Shown here piece by piece: positions 23,688 to 32,781 of a stretch of DNA of 64,000 nt. Each line of letters begins with the position of its first letter. Position 1 is the stretch's first letter. Both the position numbers and the translations under genes were made by a program. Source of the DNA: Crossiella sp. SN42 (GTDB lineage Bacteria; Actinomycetota; Actinomycetes; Mycobacteriales; Pseudonocardiaceae); assembly GCF_023897065.1 (NCBI RefSeq), contig NZ_JAMHIV010000039.1, positions 37,667 to 101,666 of the forward strand, written 5' to 3'. Below the pieces are notes generated by a model, which made no database searches, was not told where the DNA came from, and saw only the letters and a program-made list of their open reading frames with translations.

Positions 23688-24247
23688 CAGTGGTCCTCCC
23701 CGTCGTAGAGCTTGCGCAGGAACTCCTGCCCCGGGCTGAGCGAGGAAGGCGGCGGGGACTGCGCCGGGCGGGACGGGTTCGCCTCGTCCCTGGCGAACTG
23801 GCGGTCCGCGAAGTCCTCGTCCGGGTCCGCGGGACGGGGGGCGGGGCTGGTGGCCGAGCGGAGTTGCTCGACGGGGACGCCTAGCACCTCGGCTTGGGTT
23901 TCCAGGACCTGGTCCAGGATGTTGAGGTCCTCGCCCACATAGCGCTGGACGGTCTCGGCCTGGCGGCGGGCGCCTTCGGCCACGGCCGCTTGCACGGTGG
24001 CCATGACCGTGGCGGAGAGGGCTTGTGGGCCTCGGCGGAGGGCTTCTTCGGTGAACTGGATGTTCCGGATGGCGCCGCCCGGGCCCGCGGTGACCGTGAC
24101 GCCCCGGTCGGGTGAGGTGGCCACGGCTTCGACCGCGGCGATCTCCTCGCGCATGCCGTCGTAGGCCGCCAGGCGGGCCTCTGCTTTTCTGCCTTGTTCC
24201 TGGAAACGCTCGAACTCCGCCACCAGTGAATCGAACTCCGCCGACAC
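23687..24247 (-). CDS. YbaB/EbfC-family nucleoid-associated protein, first gene of cassette A
   Basis: The 186-residue protein has a YbaB domain: a long N-terminal helix (EFERFQEQGRKAEARLAAYD), then GVTVTAGPGGAIRNIQFTEEAL, the beta segment typical of YbaB, and a C-terminal helix (ATVQAAVAEGARRQAETVQ). The last 60 residues are Pro/Ser-rich and disordered. YbaB proteins bind DNA, but in actinomycetes such genes often lead WXG100-type operons, where the role is unknown. GTG24247 is chosen because GAGGGGGAGGG precedes it. Confidence 0.8.
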   Translation of the reverse strand: MSAEFDSLVAEFERFQEQGRKAEARLAAYDGMREEIAAVEAVATSPDRGVTVTAGPGGAIRNIQFTEEALRRGPQALSATVMATVQAAVAEGARRQAETVQRYVGEDLNILDQVLETQAEVLGVPVEQLRSATSPAPRPADPDEDFADRQFARDEANPSRPAQSPPPSSLSPGQEFLRKLYDGEDH

Positions 24248-24386
24248 GACGGTCCCTCCCCCTCGCGCTCGCCCATTCCCCAACAGTCGCCCCCCAGCGC
24301 GCTGCGAACGTAGCAAGGCCGCGGGAGGTCGTGGTGGGGTTTGGCCGAACTCCGCCCGGAGGTGACCTGGGTGACACTCGAACGGC

Positions 24387-25421
24387 TCAGGCCGCCTGGC
24401 TGTCCGTGCTCAGCACGGTCCAGTAGGCCAGGGCGGTGTCCAGTGCGCAGTCCATTGTGGAGTCCGCGGCGAGCCAGGCGGCGGCGCACAGGGCGCGGGC
24501 GCCGTCGGTGTGGTTGGCCGGGTTGGTGGTGGTGAGCAGCAGGTCGCCGTGGGCCAGGTCGGCGGTCCAGGTTCCACAGTGGACGGTGGTGCCGGTGGTG
24601 ACGAGGTCGTTGTGCGGCACCAGGAGGCCGCGCAGGTCGGCGGCTAGGTAGGTGGGACGGTGGTGTGGTGGGGCCGTGGCCAGGGTGCGGACGGTGGTGA
24701 CGCCGGTGAGGACCAGCAGGCTGTCCAGGCCGCTGGCGTTGGCGCCCTCGATGTCGGTGATCAGGCCGTCGCCGACGACCAGGTGCGGGGGTTCGCTGCG
24801 GCGAACGGACTCGGTGAAGATGGCCTGTTGCGGTTTGCCCGCGACCAGGGGTTCCTTGCCGGTGGCCAGGCGGACGGCGGTGGCCAGCGCGCCGTTGCCG
24901 GGGGCGATGCCGCCCTCGCGCGGGACCGCCAGGTCCATGTTGGACACGATCCACGGGATGCCGCGGGCCACCGCGTAGGAGGCCTCCGCCAGCTGGCGCC
25001 AGTCCACGTCGGGGGCGAAGCCCTGGACCACCGCGGCCGGGTCGTCCCCGGCCGAGCGGACCGGGCGCAGGCCCACCTCGGCCAGGGCGAGCTCCAGGGA
25101 GGGGCCGCCGACGATCAGCACCGGGGAGCCCGGCGGGACCTGCTCGGCGGCCAGCCGGGCCGCGGCCTGGGCGGAGGTGACCACCTCGTCCGGTGCGACC
25201 GGCAGGCCAAAACCGCTGATCAGGGTGGCCACCTCGGCCGGGGTGCGGGAGGCGTTGTTGGTGACGAACAGGGTCCGCAGGGCGTGCCGGCGCGCTTGGG
25301 TCAGGGCCTCGGCGGCGTGCTCGACCGCGACCGAGCCGCGGTAGACCACGCCGTCGAGGTCCAGCAGCGCGGTCCGGTAGCGCCGGGCCAGTGGCTCGGC
25401 GCTGCCGCGCAGGACCCGCAC
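24387..25421 (-). CDS. HAD-superfamily phosphatase (subfamily IIA, NagD-like)
   Basis: A 344-residue HAD-IIA hydrolase. Motif I reads LLDLDGVVYRG, motif II LFVTNNASRTP, motif III Lys in LVAGKPQQAIF and motif IV VVGDGLITDIEGA. Members dephosphorylate small phosphates such as 4-nitrophenyl phosphate, UMP or glycerol-type phosphates; the substrate here is unknown. The last 75 residues form an added helical tail (LTTTNPANHTDGARALCAAA). GTG25421 lies four bases after the aminotransferase stop, so both are one operon. Confidence 0.88.
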   Translation of the reverse strand: MRVLRGSAEPLARRYRTALLDLDGVVYRGSVAVEHAAEALTQARRHALRTLFVTNNASRTPAEVATLISGFGLPVAPDEVVTSAQAAARLAAEQVPPGSPVLIVGGPSLELALAEVGLRPVRSAGDDPAAVVQGFAPDVDWRQLAEASYAVARGIPWIVSNMDLAVPREGGIAPGNGALATAVRLATGKEPLVAGKPQQAIFTESVRRSEPPHLVVGDGLITDIEGANASGLDSLLVLTGVTTVRTLATAPPHHRPTYLAADLRGLLVPHNDLVTTGTTVHCGTWTADLAHGDLLLTTTNPANHTDGARALCAAAWLAADSTMDCALDTALAYWTVLSTDSQAA

Positions 25422-25425
25422 CGGC

Positions 25426-26478
25426 TCAGCCCGGGAAGCTGCGGGCCGCGGCGAGCATCGCCTCGTTCTCCTCCGGGGTGCCGATGGTGACCCGCACGCC
25501 GTCGCCGGCGAAGCAGCGCAGCACCACCTTCTGCTCCACGCAGTGCTCGTTGAACGCGGTCGCGCGCTCGGCCAGCGGCAGCCAGACGAAGTTGGCCTGC
25601 GACTCCGGCACCTCGAAACCGATCTTGATCAGCTCGTCCCTGACCCGGTCCCGCTCCGCCGCGATCAGCCTGCACCGCTCCATCAGCTCGTCCTGCACCT
25701 CCAGCGAGGCGAGCGCGGCCGCGTGCGCGAACCGGTTTACCGAGAACGGGATCGCCACCTTGCGCACCCCGCCGGCGACCTCCGGCGAGGCCACGCAGAA
25801 GCCCACCCTGGACCCGGCCAGCCCGTAGGCCTTGGAGAAGGTGCGCAGCACGGCCACGTTCTGCCTGCCGCGGGCCAGCTCCAGGCCGTCCGGCACGTCG
25901 GGGTCGGTGACGAACTCGCGGTAGGCCTCGTCCAGCACCACCAGCACGTCCTCGGGCACCCGGTCCAGGAAGTCGACCAGCTCGTCCCGGCGCAGCGCGG
26001 TGCCGGTCGGGTTCAGCGGGTTGCTGACGAAGATCAGCCGGGTGCGCTCGTTGATCGCCTCCAGGGTGGCGGCCAGGTCGTGCCGGTAGCCGGGGGCCAG
26101 CGGCACGGTGTGCCGGATCGCGCCGACCACCTGGGTGACGATCGGGTAGGCCTCGAAGGAGCGCCAGGCGAAGAGCACCTCGTCCTGGGCCGTGCACAGC
26201 GCCTGCACCAGCTGCTGGCACAGCGCCACCGAGCCGCAGCCGATCGCGACCTGCGCGGCGTCCACACCGAAGGACTCGGCGACCCGGGTGATCAGGTCCT
26301 CGCTGCCCATCGCCGGATAGCGGTGCACCGAGGCGGCCGCCTCGCTGACTGCGGCCACGATCGCGGCCGGCGGCGGGTAGGACACCTCGTTGCTGGCCAG
26401 GTTGATCGCCCCGGCGATCTTCCGGCCGGGAACGTAGTCGGGCATCGCGGCAAGGTCGGCTCTGACTCGCACGGGCAT
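25426..26478 (-). CDS. hisC: HisC/Pat-type aminotransferase (histidinol-phosphate or aromatic)
   Basis: A 350-residue fold type I PLP enzyme. INLASNEVSYPPP, the NPLNPTGT cofactor loop, VVLDEAYREF with the pyridine-binding Asp, and Lys in TFSKAYGLAGSRVG are all present. The length and motifs fit histidinol-phosphate aminotransferase or the aromatic aminotransferase Pat found in actinomycetes; no other his gene is adjacent, which favours the aromatic role slightly. It leads a two-gene operon with the HAD phosphatase. Confidence 0.88.
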   Translation of the reverse strand: MPVRVRADLAAMPDYVPGRKIAGAINLASNEVSYPPPAAIVAAVSEAAASVHRYPAMGSEDLITRVAESFGVDAAQVAIGCGSVALCQQLVQALCTAQDEVLFAWRSFEAYPIVTQVVGAIRHTVPLAPGYRHDLAATLEAINERTRLIFVSNPLNPTGTALRRDELVDFLDRVPEDVLVVLDEAYREFVTDPDVPDGLELARGRQNVAVLRTFSKAYGLAGSRVGFCVASPEVAGGVRKVAIPFSVNRFAHAAALASLEVQDELMERCRLIAAERDRVRDELIKIGFEVPESQANFVWLPLAERATAFNEHCVEQKVVLRCFAGDGVRVTIGTPEENEAMLAAARSFPG

Positions 26479-26667
26479 GCCCGCATCCTTACACCGCTGA
26501 CCTGGCCGGAGGAATAGCGCATGTGACGCCCGGACCGGTGACGGCTGCGTTCCGCGTCACAGTGCGTCGACATGCGGACACTTCCCGGTGAACTCGGCGG
26601 GAACTGAACCCGGTCGCGGCCCGACTATCACCATCGAGAGCCGATCCCGCACGTTCAGGAGTCACCG

Positions 26668-27867
26668 ATGACCCGCACCACCGTCGCGCTGGCCGTCGCC
26701 AGCCTGCTGCTGCTGAGCGCCTGCGCGGGCGCGCCGGCGGCCGAGAGCGGGGACGCCGGGTGCGCGCGGAACCACGAAGCGGGCCGGGACTACTTCCCGG
26801 ACAAGGTCAGCGCGCAGGTCTCGAAGCAGTGGCAGGTGGAGTACCGGCAGAACTACAAGCTGCTCAAGGTCAACGCCGGGCCCAAGACCAGCCTGGAGCA
26901 GACCGACACCGCGCCGCGCTCCTACGTGCTCTACCAGTGCGGCACCCCCGCCCCCGAGCTGACCGGCGAGCTCGCCGGGGCCACCGCGATCCGGGTGCCG
27001 GTGCGCAAGGCCATCGACAACCCGGCCACCCTGCTCGGCGCGTTCGAGGTGCTCGCCCCCGAGGTGCTGGCCGGGTACGGCGAGTTCCCCGGCGCGGAGA
27101 CCGCGGACAAGCACCTGCCGCGGGTCAACAAGCGGATCATGGACAAGACCGCGGTCGGCGTCGGGCACGGCGACAAGCTGGACACCGAACGGGTGCTCAA
27201 CCTCGGCCCGCAGGTGATGTTCGCCGCCAGCGGGGACAAGGCGCGCTTCGACAAGCTCGGCCAGGGCGGGGTGGGCGTGGTCTTCTACGACCCGTTCAAC
27301 GAGACCCCGCTGGGCAGCGCGGAAGCGGTGAAGTTCCTGTCCCTGTTCACCAACGGCGAGGCCAAGGCCACCGCGCACTACACCGCGGTCGAGTCCCGCT
27401 ACCGCGAGCTGACCGCGAAAGCCGGTGCGGCAGCGGCGAAACCGGCAGTGCTGGTCGGCATCAACGGCCACGGCCGGGACTTCCTGGCCCCGCAGAACGA
27501 CTACCTGGAACCCACCCTGGTCCGCGACGCCGGTGGCCGGACCGTGTTCGACCTGCCCGGCAAGGCCCTGCAGCGGCTGCCGATGGAGACCATGATCGAG
27601 CGCGGCGCGAGCGCGGAGTTCTGGTTCCGGCCGGACTTCGTCGGCAAGGGCGCCACCGTCGCCAAGATCCTCGAAGGCGAGCCGCGACTGAGCCGGATCA
27701 CCGCGCTGACCAGCGGAAAGGGCATCGACCGGGCCGACCCGAGGGTGTACGCGGCGGCCGGCCTGGTCAACCCGGACAAGCTGCTGGCCGACCTGGTCAG
27801 CGTGCTGCACCCAGACCTGCTGCCCGGTCATCAGCTGAGCTTCCTGCGCCGGATCGAGGCCGGCTGA
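26668..27867 (+). CDS. ABC importer metal/metallophore-binding lipoprotein
   Basis: The 399-residue protein starts with a lipoprotein signal (lipobox LLSAC, Cys19) and has the two-lobed helical-backbone layout of class III binding proteins for iron, siderophores or cobalamin (VGVGHGDKLDTERVLNLGPQ and FDKLGQGGVGVVFYDPFNETP). ATG follows AGGAG. Its stop overlaps the permease start (TGATG). Residues 30-85 form an unusually long N-terminal part with two Cys. Substrate unknown; the convergent isonitrile synthase gene raises the possibility of an isonitrile metal complex. I see no iron box in the 189 bases upstream. Confidence 0.82.
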   Translation: MTRTTVALAVASLLLLSACAGAPAAESGDAGCARNHEAGRDYFPDKVSAQVSKQWQVEYRQNYKLLKVNAGPKTSLEQTDTAPRSYVLYQCGTPAPELTGELAGATAIRVPVRKAIDNPATLLGAFEVLAPEVLAGYGEFPGAETADKHLPRVNKRIMDKTAVGVGHGDKLDTERVLNLGPQVMFAASGDKARFDKLGQGGVGVVFYDPFNETPLGSAEAVKFLSLFTNGEAKATAHYTAVESRYRELTAKAGAAAAKPAVLVGINGHGRDFLAPQNDYLEPTLVRDAGGRTVFDLPGKALQRLPMETMIERGASAEFWFRPDFVGKGATVAKILEGEPRLSRITALTSGKGIDRADPRVYAAAGLVNPDKLLADLVSVLHPDLLPGHQLSFLRRIEAG

Positions 27868-28976
27868 TGACCCAGGCGACGCTGCCGGGCACCGACACCC
27901 CACCCACGGCCCCACCCCGGCCGGCCCGCACTCCCGTCCGGGCCGGGTGGCGAGTGGCGCTGCTGGGCGGTCTCGGCGGCGTCGCCCTCCTGCTCGCCGT
28001 GCTCGCGGTCAGCCTCGGCTCGGTGCGCATCCCGGTGCCCGACGTGCTGCGCGCGATCCTCGGCCAGCCAACGGAAAGCCCGTCCTGGGCGTTCATCGTC
28101 ACCGAGATCCGCATCCCGCGCACGATCACCGCGCTGCTGGCCGGAGCAGCGCTCGGGGTGGCCGGGCTGAAGATGCAGACCCTGTTCCGCAACCCGCTGG
28201 CCGACCCGCACCTGCTGGGCGTCAACGCCGGGGCCAGCTTCGGTGTCAGCCTGGTGCTGCTCGGCGGCGGCAGCGCGCTCACCGGCGGCGTGGCACTGTC
28301 CACAGTGGAGGGAATCGGCACGGTGGCCGCGGCCGCGCTGGGCGCTGCCGCGGTGATGGCGGTGATGCTGCTGGTGGCCGCGCTGATCCGGAGCACGGTG
28401 ATCGTGATCGTGATCGGCGTGATGGTGAACGCCTTCGTGCTGGCCATGGTCGACATGCTGGTCTACTACGCCCAGCCCGAGTCGGTGAAGACCTTCACCG
28501 ACTGGAGCGCGGGCAGCTTCCAGAGCGTCACCTGGCAGGCGCTGCCGGTGCTGGCCGGGATGGTGCTGGCCGGACTGGCGCTGGCGGTGCTCTCGGTCAA
28601 GCGGCTCAACCTGTTCCTGCTCGGCGAGAGCTACGCCGGGTCGCTCGGGGTGTCCGTGCGGGCCTTCCGCTGGACGCTGATGGCCGGGGCCGCGCTGCTG
28701 GCCGGGGCGGTCACCGCGCACGCCGGGCCGATCGCCTTCCTCGGCATCGCCGCCCCGCACCTGGCCCGCGGCCTGCTGCGCACCGCCGACCACCGCTACC
28801 TGATCCCCGGCGCGGCCGTGCTCGGCGCCACCATCGCGGTGGCCGCGAGCATCCTCACCCAGCTGCCCGGCAGCGAGGCGGTGCTGCCGCTGAACACCAC
28901 CCTCGCGCTGCTCGGCGCGCCGGTGGTCACCTGGGTGCTGGTGCGTCTCGGTCGCGGCCGAGGGCTGGACGTGTGA
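27867..28976 (+). CDS. FecCD-family ABC permease
   Basis: The 369-residue integral membrane protein matches BtuC/FecCD permeases: ITALLAGAALGVAGLKMQTLFRNPLADPHLLG, read in parts, is the family start, and AHAGPIAFLGIAAPHLAR is the coupling region. About ten hydrophobic helices are visible, after a Pro-rich cytoplasmic start. It is coupled to the binding protein and ATPase genes by overlapping stop/start codons, forming one operon. Confidence 0.92.
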   Translation: MTQATLPGTDTPPTAPPRPARTPVRAGWRVALLGGLGGVALLLAVLAVSLGSVRIPVPDVLRAILGQPTESPSWAFIVTEIRIPRTITALLAGAALGVAGLKMQTLFRNPLADPHLLGVNAGASFGVSLVLLGGGSALTGGVALSTVEGIGTVAAAALGAAAVMAVMLLVAALIRSTVIVIVIGVMVNAFVLAMVDMLVYYAQPESVKTFTDWSAGSFQSVTWQALPVLAGMVLAGLALAVLSVKRLNLFLLGESYAGSLGVSVRAFRWTLMAGAALLAGAVTAHAGPIAFLGIAAPHLARGLLRTADHRYLIPGAAVLGATIAVAASILTQLPGSEAVLPLNTTLALLGAPVVTWVLVRLGRGRGLDV

Positions 28977-30019
28977 TGGGCGCGGAAGTGTTGCGCGCCA
29001 ACGACCTCGCGGTTGGCTACCGGGCCAGGCGGCGGAGCCGGACCGTGCTCTCCGGGGTTGACCTCGGCCTGCGCGCGGGCGAGCTGGTCTGCCTGCTCGG
29101 GGTCAACGGCACCGGCAAGTCCACCCTGATGCGCACCCTGGCCGGGATGCAGCCGCCGCTGGCCGGATCGGTTGAGCTGACCGGGGTTCCGCTCACGTCA
29201 CTGTCCAGAGTGGAGCGTGCGCGGCGGCTGGCCGTGGTGCTCACCACCAGGGTCCAGGTCGGCAACCTGCGCGGGATCGACCTGGTCGAGCTGGGCCGCG
29301 CGCCCTACACCGGCTGGTCCGGCAAGCTCAGCGCCGAGGATGAAACCGTGGTGCGGCAAGCACTTCGGCTCACCGGCGCGGAGTCGCTGGCCGAGCGGCT
29401 GCTGGACGAGCTCAGCGACGGCGAGCGGCAGCGGCTGATGGTCGCGCGGGCGCTCGCCCAGCAGCCCGCCGTGCTGCTGCTGGACGAGCCCACCGCGTTC
29501 CTGGACGCGCCCCGGCGGGCCGAGCTGACCGCGATGCTGCGCGGCCTCGGCCGGGCCACCGATCTGGCCGTGCTGCTCTCCACCCACGATGTGGAACTGG
29601 CCCTGCGCAACGCCGACGTCATCTGGCTGGTGCTGCCCGGCGGCGGGGTGGTCGCGGGCGCGCCGGAAGACCTGGTCCTGGACGGTGTCCTGGAACGGGC
29701 CTTCGGCGGCCGCGACCACACCTTCGACCCGCTGGCCGGCGGTTTCCAGGTGCGCGCCGAGGTGCACGGCACGGCGCGGATCACCGGCGCGGGCGCGGAG
29801 CTGGCCGAGGTGTGGACCCGGCGGGCGCTCCAGCGCTGCGGTTACCGGATCGACGACTCGGCCGGGGTGGTGGACGTCGAGGTGGGCTGCCACCGCACCG
29901 CGGACGGCCACCGGTGGAAGGTGGCCACCGAGGCCGGGAACAGCGAGCACGACTGCCTGGCCGGCGTGGCCGAGGAGATCAGGCGGACACCGCGACGTAG
30001 TGCGACGGACGGCCGTTGA
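28976..30019 (+). CDS. FecE-type ABC ATPase with extra C-terminal domain
   Basis: A 347-residue ATPase. Walker A GVNGTGKST, signature LSDGERQRLM, Walker B AVLLLDEPTA and the switch His in LLSTHD are intact. FecE/BtuD proteins are usually about 260 residues; here a further 85-90 residues (from about 255; ITGAGAELAEVWTRRAL then GVVDVEVGCH) form an unrecognised domain that could be regulatory. The final 41 bases overlap the end of the isonitrile synthase gene on the other strand. Confidence 0.9.
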   Translation: MGAEVLRANDLAVGYRARRRSRTVLSGVDLGLRAGELVCLLGVNGTGKSTLMRTLAGMQPPLAGSVELTGVPLTSLSRVERARRLAVVLTTRVQVGNLRGIDLVELGRAPYTGWSGKLSAEDETVVRQALRLTGAESLAERLLDELSDGERQRLMVARALAQQPAVLLLDEPTAFLDAPRRAELTAMLRGLGRATDLAVLLSTHDVELALRNADVIWLVLPGGGVVAGAPEDLVLDGVLERAFGGRDHTFDPLAGGFQVRAEVHGTARITGAGAELAEVWTRRALQRCGYRIDDSAGVVDVEVGCHRTADGHRWKVATEAGNSEHDCLAGVAEEIRRTPRRSATDGR

Positions 30020-30956
30020 GCCACACCGGCTCGCCGATCTTGGCCGCGTCGATCCGCTTCATCAGGGTGTAGTTGTGCTCCCCGCGCTGCTGCACGGCCA
30101 CCGAGTGCCAGGGGGTCAGCCAGCAGTCCGGCGAGCCGAGCAGCATGATGCCGAACTTGGGCCCGCCCACCGGCTGCGGGTGGATGGACAGCCGGACCTG
30201 CTTGGCGTGGTACTTCGCGATCAGGTCGCCCCAGGCCCGGCTGCGCTGGATCACCCCGTAGGCGCGCTGGCGGCACTCCCGCTGCAACGCCGACTTGGTG
30301 CCCTCGAAGTCACCGGCGTCCTCCACCAGGAACCGGGTGATCCCCCGGTACAGCCGCAACGCCTTGCCACCGGCGCGGACCTCCTCGCGCAGCGACTCCT
30401 CCGGCTCGGCGAACTCCTCGGTCAGGATCCGCCGCTTCTCCTCGAAACTGGCCTGTCCGTAGACGTTCTCCAGGCTGAAGGTGTCGATCGAGTCGAAGCC
30501 GCCCCAGGTGATCATCTGGCGCAGCGTCTCGGCGTACTCGTCGATGTGGTGGTCCGGCACCTTGATCAGGTCGCCGAAGACATGCCCGTCGGAGCAGATC
30601 AGCATCCGCGCGCCGGGCGGGTAGACCTCACGGACCCGCTCGGTCAGCCCGTGCAGGAACCGCAGCGAGAGCAGCTCGCCCAGGTCCGGCAGGTGGCCGA
30701 ACACCTTGTCGTTGTTGGGCGACTTGCACGGGAACGCGGGCAGGGTGAACACGATCGGCTCGCCCGCGCTGACGAACTCGCGTAGCTGGGACAGCTGGTC
30801 GGCGAAGGCGGTGCGGATCTCGCCGTCGGCATAGGTGTCGTCGGCCTCCGCGCGCCGGTACGGCAACAGGATCCGCAGGATCGACTCGCAGGTCTCCGCC
30901 ACGGCTAAGGCGTGGTCGGAGCCTGCCGCGGACAGGGTGGTCGTGGTGGGACTCAT
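29979..30956 (-). CDS. Isonitrile synthase, PvcA/DIT1 family
   Basis: The 325-residue protein belongs to the pyoverdine/dityrosine biosynthesis family (DIT1_PvcA). Members such as IsnA and PvcA convert the amino group of Tyr or Trp to an isonitrile using ribulose 5-phosphate. The landmarks LPAFPCKSPNNDKVFG (73-87), LPDLGELLSLRFLHGL (89-104) and CSDGHVFGDL (121-130) are present; the residues choosing Tyr or Trp cannot be read. GGAGG precedes ATG. A P450 lies directly upstream on the same strand, the pairing also seen in yeast DIT1/DIT2. Isonitriles bind copper and other transition metals, so the metal-uptake genes on both sides are telling. Confidence 0.88.
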   Translation of the reverse strand: MSPTTTTLSAAGSDHALAVAETCESILRILLPYRRAEADDTYADGEIRTAFADQLSQLREFVSAGEPIVFTLPAFPCKSPNNDKVFGHLPDLGELLSLRFLHGLTERVREVYPPGARMLICSDGHVFGDLIKVPDHHIDEYAETLRQMITWGGFDSIDTFSLENVYGQASFEEKRRILTEEFAEPEESLREEVRAGGKALRLYRGITRFLVEDAGDFEGTKSALQRECRQRAYGVIQRSRAWGDLIAKYHAKQVRLSIHPQPVGGPKFGIMLLGSPDCWLTPWHSVAVQQRGEHNYTLMKRIDAAKIGEPVWLNGRPSHYVAVSA

Positions 30957-31076
30957 GGCGTGCCTCCAGTGCTGCGCGCAGCATCCATCGCGCCGGGTGC
31001 GCGCCCGGCGGGGACGGGAATGTGGTTCTCGGACGGGACAACCGGGGGTCACGACCCCGGCGGGATCGCGGTCAGT

Positions 31077-32354
31077 TCAGGCGAGTGCGGGCTGGGCCCG
31101 CGCGTGCTCGAAGGTCACCGGCAGCCGGGCCACCCCTCGGCCCAGCACCGCCTGGATCCACTCCAGGTCCTGCGCGGGCACCGCGAGGCGCAGCCCTGGC
31201 AGGCGGCGGACCAGCGCGGAGATCGCGGTCTGGCCCTGGATCCTGGCCAGTGCCGCGCCGGGACAGAAGTGGATGCCGTGCCCGAAGGCCAGGTGCGGGT
31301 TGGGCGAGCGGGTGAAGTCCAGCCGGTCGGGGTCGGCGAAGCGCCGCCCGTCCCGGTTGGCCGCGCCCAGGGAGACGATCACCGACTCGCCCGCCGGGAT
31401 CGGCACCCCGTGCAGCTCGCTGTCCTCGCGGAAGAAGCGCCAGGTGGTGATCTCGAACGAGCCGTCGTAGCGGAACAGCTCCTCCACCGCGCCCGGCAAC
31501 AGCTCCGGGCGCTGAGCCAGCTCGGCGAACTCGGCCGGGTGGTCCAGCAGGGCCACCGTCATGGTGGTGATCTGGTTGGTCACCGGCTCCTGCCCGGCGG
31601 CGAACAACTGGAAGATCATCGAGCTGAGCTCGTGGTCGGCCAGGTCACCGGCCTCGTTGGCCCGCACCAGCGCGGAGAGCAGGTCGTCGGCCGGGTGTTT
31701 CCGCTTGTGCGCCACCAGTTCGGCGATGTAGTCCTGGCACCCCTCCAGCAGTGCCAGGTACGCCGGACGGCCGGGCTCGTTGGGCCCCACCGGCGCGACC
31801 ACCTTGCGCCACTCCGGGCGGAACCGGGCCCGGAACTCCGCGTCGATGCCCAGCACCTCGCTCAGCGCCAGGAACGGGAACTCCGCGGCGAAGTGCTCGA
31901 CCAGGTCCGCGCTGCCGCCCCTGCGCACCTGCGCGACCACGTCGTCCAGCAGCGACTCGGCGATCTCGGCCACCTTGGCCCGCAGCGCGGCCATCCGGCG
32001 CGGGGAGAAGGAGTCGGTGACGTGCCTGCGCATCCTGGTGTGCGTCGGCGGGTCCTGGTGCAGCAGGTGCGCCTGCAACCGGCCGTGGTACGGCTCCGGC
32101 ATGCTGGCCGAGAGCCTGCGCCACTGCTCGCCACCGTGCCGGTGGTCCTTGGACAGGCGCGGGTCGGCCAGGGTGGACACGGCCGCGTCGTAGCCGGTCA
32201 CCAACCAGCCCACCACGCCACTGGGGAAGGCGACCCGGTGCACCGGGCCCTGCTCACGCAGCCGCGCGTAGACCGGGTACGGGTCGCGCTTGAAGTCCCT
32301 CGTGTGCAGGAAGACCGGTTCCCTGGGGCGCGGCGAGTGATCTGACAACGGCAC
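31077..32354 (-). CDS. Cytochrome P450 paired with the isonitrile synthase
   Basis: A 425-residue soluble bacterial P450. The haem loop FGHGIHFCPG places the thiolate at Cys364, and E292-x-x-R295 (EELFR) is the K-helix motif. The I-helix reads AGQEPVTN (253-260): the conserved acid stays but the following Thr is Pro, so oxygen activation may differ, as in P450s doing coupling or desaturation. It probably modifies the isonitrile made by the downstream gene (120 bases away). GTG32354 follows GAGGAGGAGCT. Confidence 0.92.
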   Translation of the reverse strand: MPLSDHSPRPREPVFLHTRDFKRDPYPVYARLREQGPVHRVAFPSGVVGWLVTGYDAAVSTLADPRLSKDHRHGGEQWRRLSASMPEPYHGRLQAHLLHQDPPTHTRMRRHVTDSFSPRRMAALRAKVAEIAESLLDDVVAQVRRGGSADLVEHFAAEFPFLALSEVLGIDAEFRARFRPEWRKVVAPVGPNEPGRPAYLALLEGCQDYIAELVAHKRKHPADDLLSALVRANEAGDLADHELSSMIFQLFAAGQEPVTNQITTMTVALLDHPAEFAELAQRPELLPGAVEELFRYDGSFEITTWRFFREDSELHGVPIPAGESVIVSLGAANRDGRRFADPDRLDFTRSPNPHLAFGHGIHFCPGAALARIQGQTAISALVRRLPGLRLAVPAQDLEWIQAVLGRGVARLPVTFEHARAQPALA

Positions 32355-32781
32355 AGCTCCTCCTCATGTCCTCAATCAGGGTCGGTGGCGACCCGCGGCG
32401 AGTTCCTCGGCTCTGTTGTGCCGGTACTCACGGTCCGGCCTGCGCCATTCGGCGGCAGGTGTCCTTGGAGGAGGAGGACACATACCGCGTAGTGGTCGAA
32501 CGGAGCAGGCCTGGTTCTTTGGTAGCACGAAAACTTTGCTCGGGAATCCGTCACTGGAACCTAGCAGCGGCCAGAACTGCCGGGTGCCTGCTTCAAAATC
32601 TCGTATCGCTGCTTGAAAACTTGCCCCTCGTTCGGCATCCGGGCTGTTCAGGGGAACGCGTCAGCCACAACCCGGCAAAGGGCCTGGATCGGCAGATGTC
32701 AAACAGGTCTCAGCTGGCACGGGTCACGGAATTAACCGGCCAGCAGGAAGAACCGGACAAACCCCAGACTCGCGCCTGCCG
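32355..32781. other. 427-base region between the SigC-like gene and the P450 gene
   Basis: No convincing gene lies here. The P450 promoter must lie on the minus strand of this region. It has AT-richer stretches (near 32515-32535 and 32590-32625) but no clear sigma-70 promoter, iron box or terminator hairpin. Short GGAAC and GAAT motifs occur, but I cannot assign them to an ECF sigma factor by eye. Confidence 0.4.

Noticed and set aside
26479..26667. Iron box before the importer lipoprotein gene
   Set aside because: No TTAGG/CCTAA-type symmetry is present; the same holds upstream of the isonitrile synthase, P450 and siderophore-interacting protein genes.
32355..32781. Small ORFs in the gap before the P450 gene
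   Set aside because: Open frames of 60-180 codons exist but lack ribosome sites, domains and consistent third-position GC bias.
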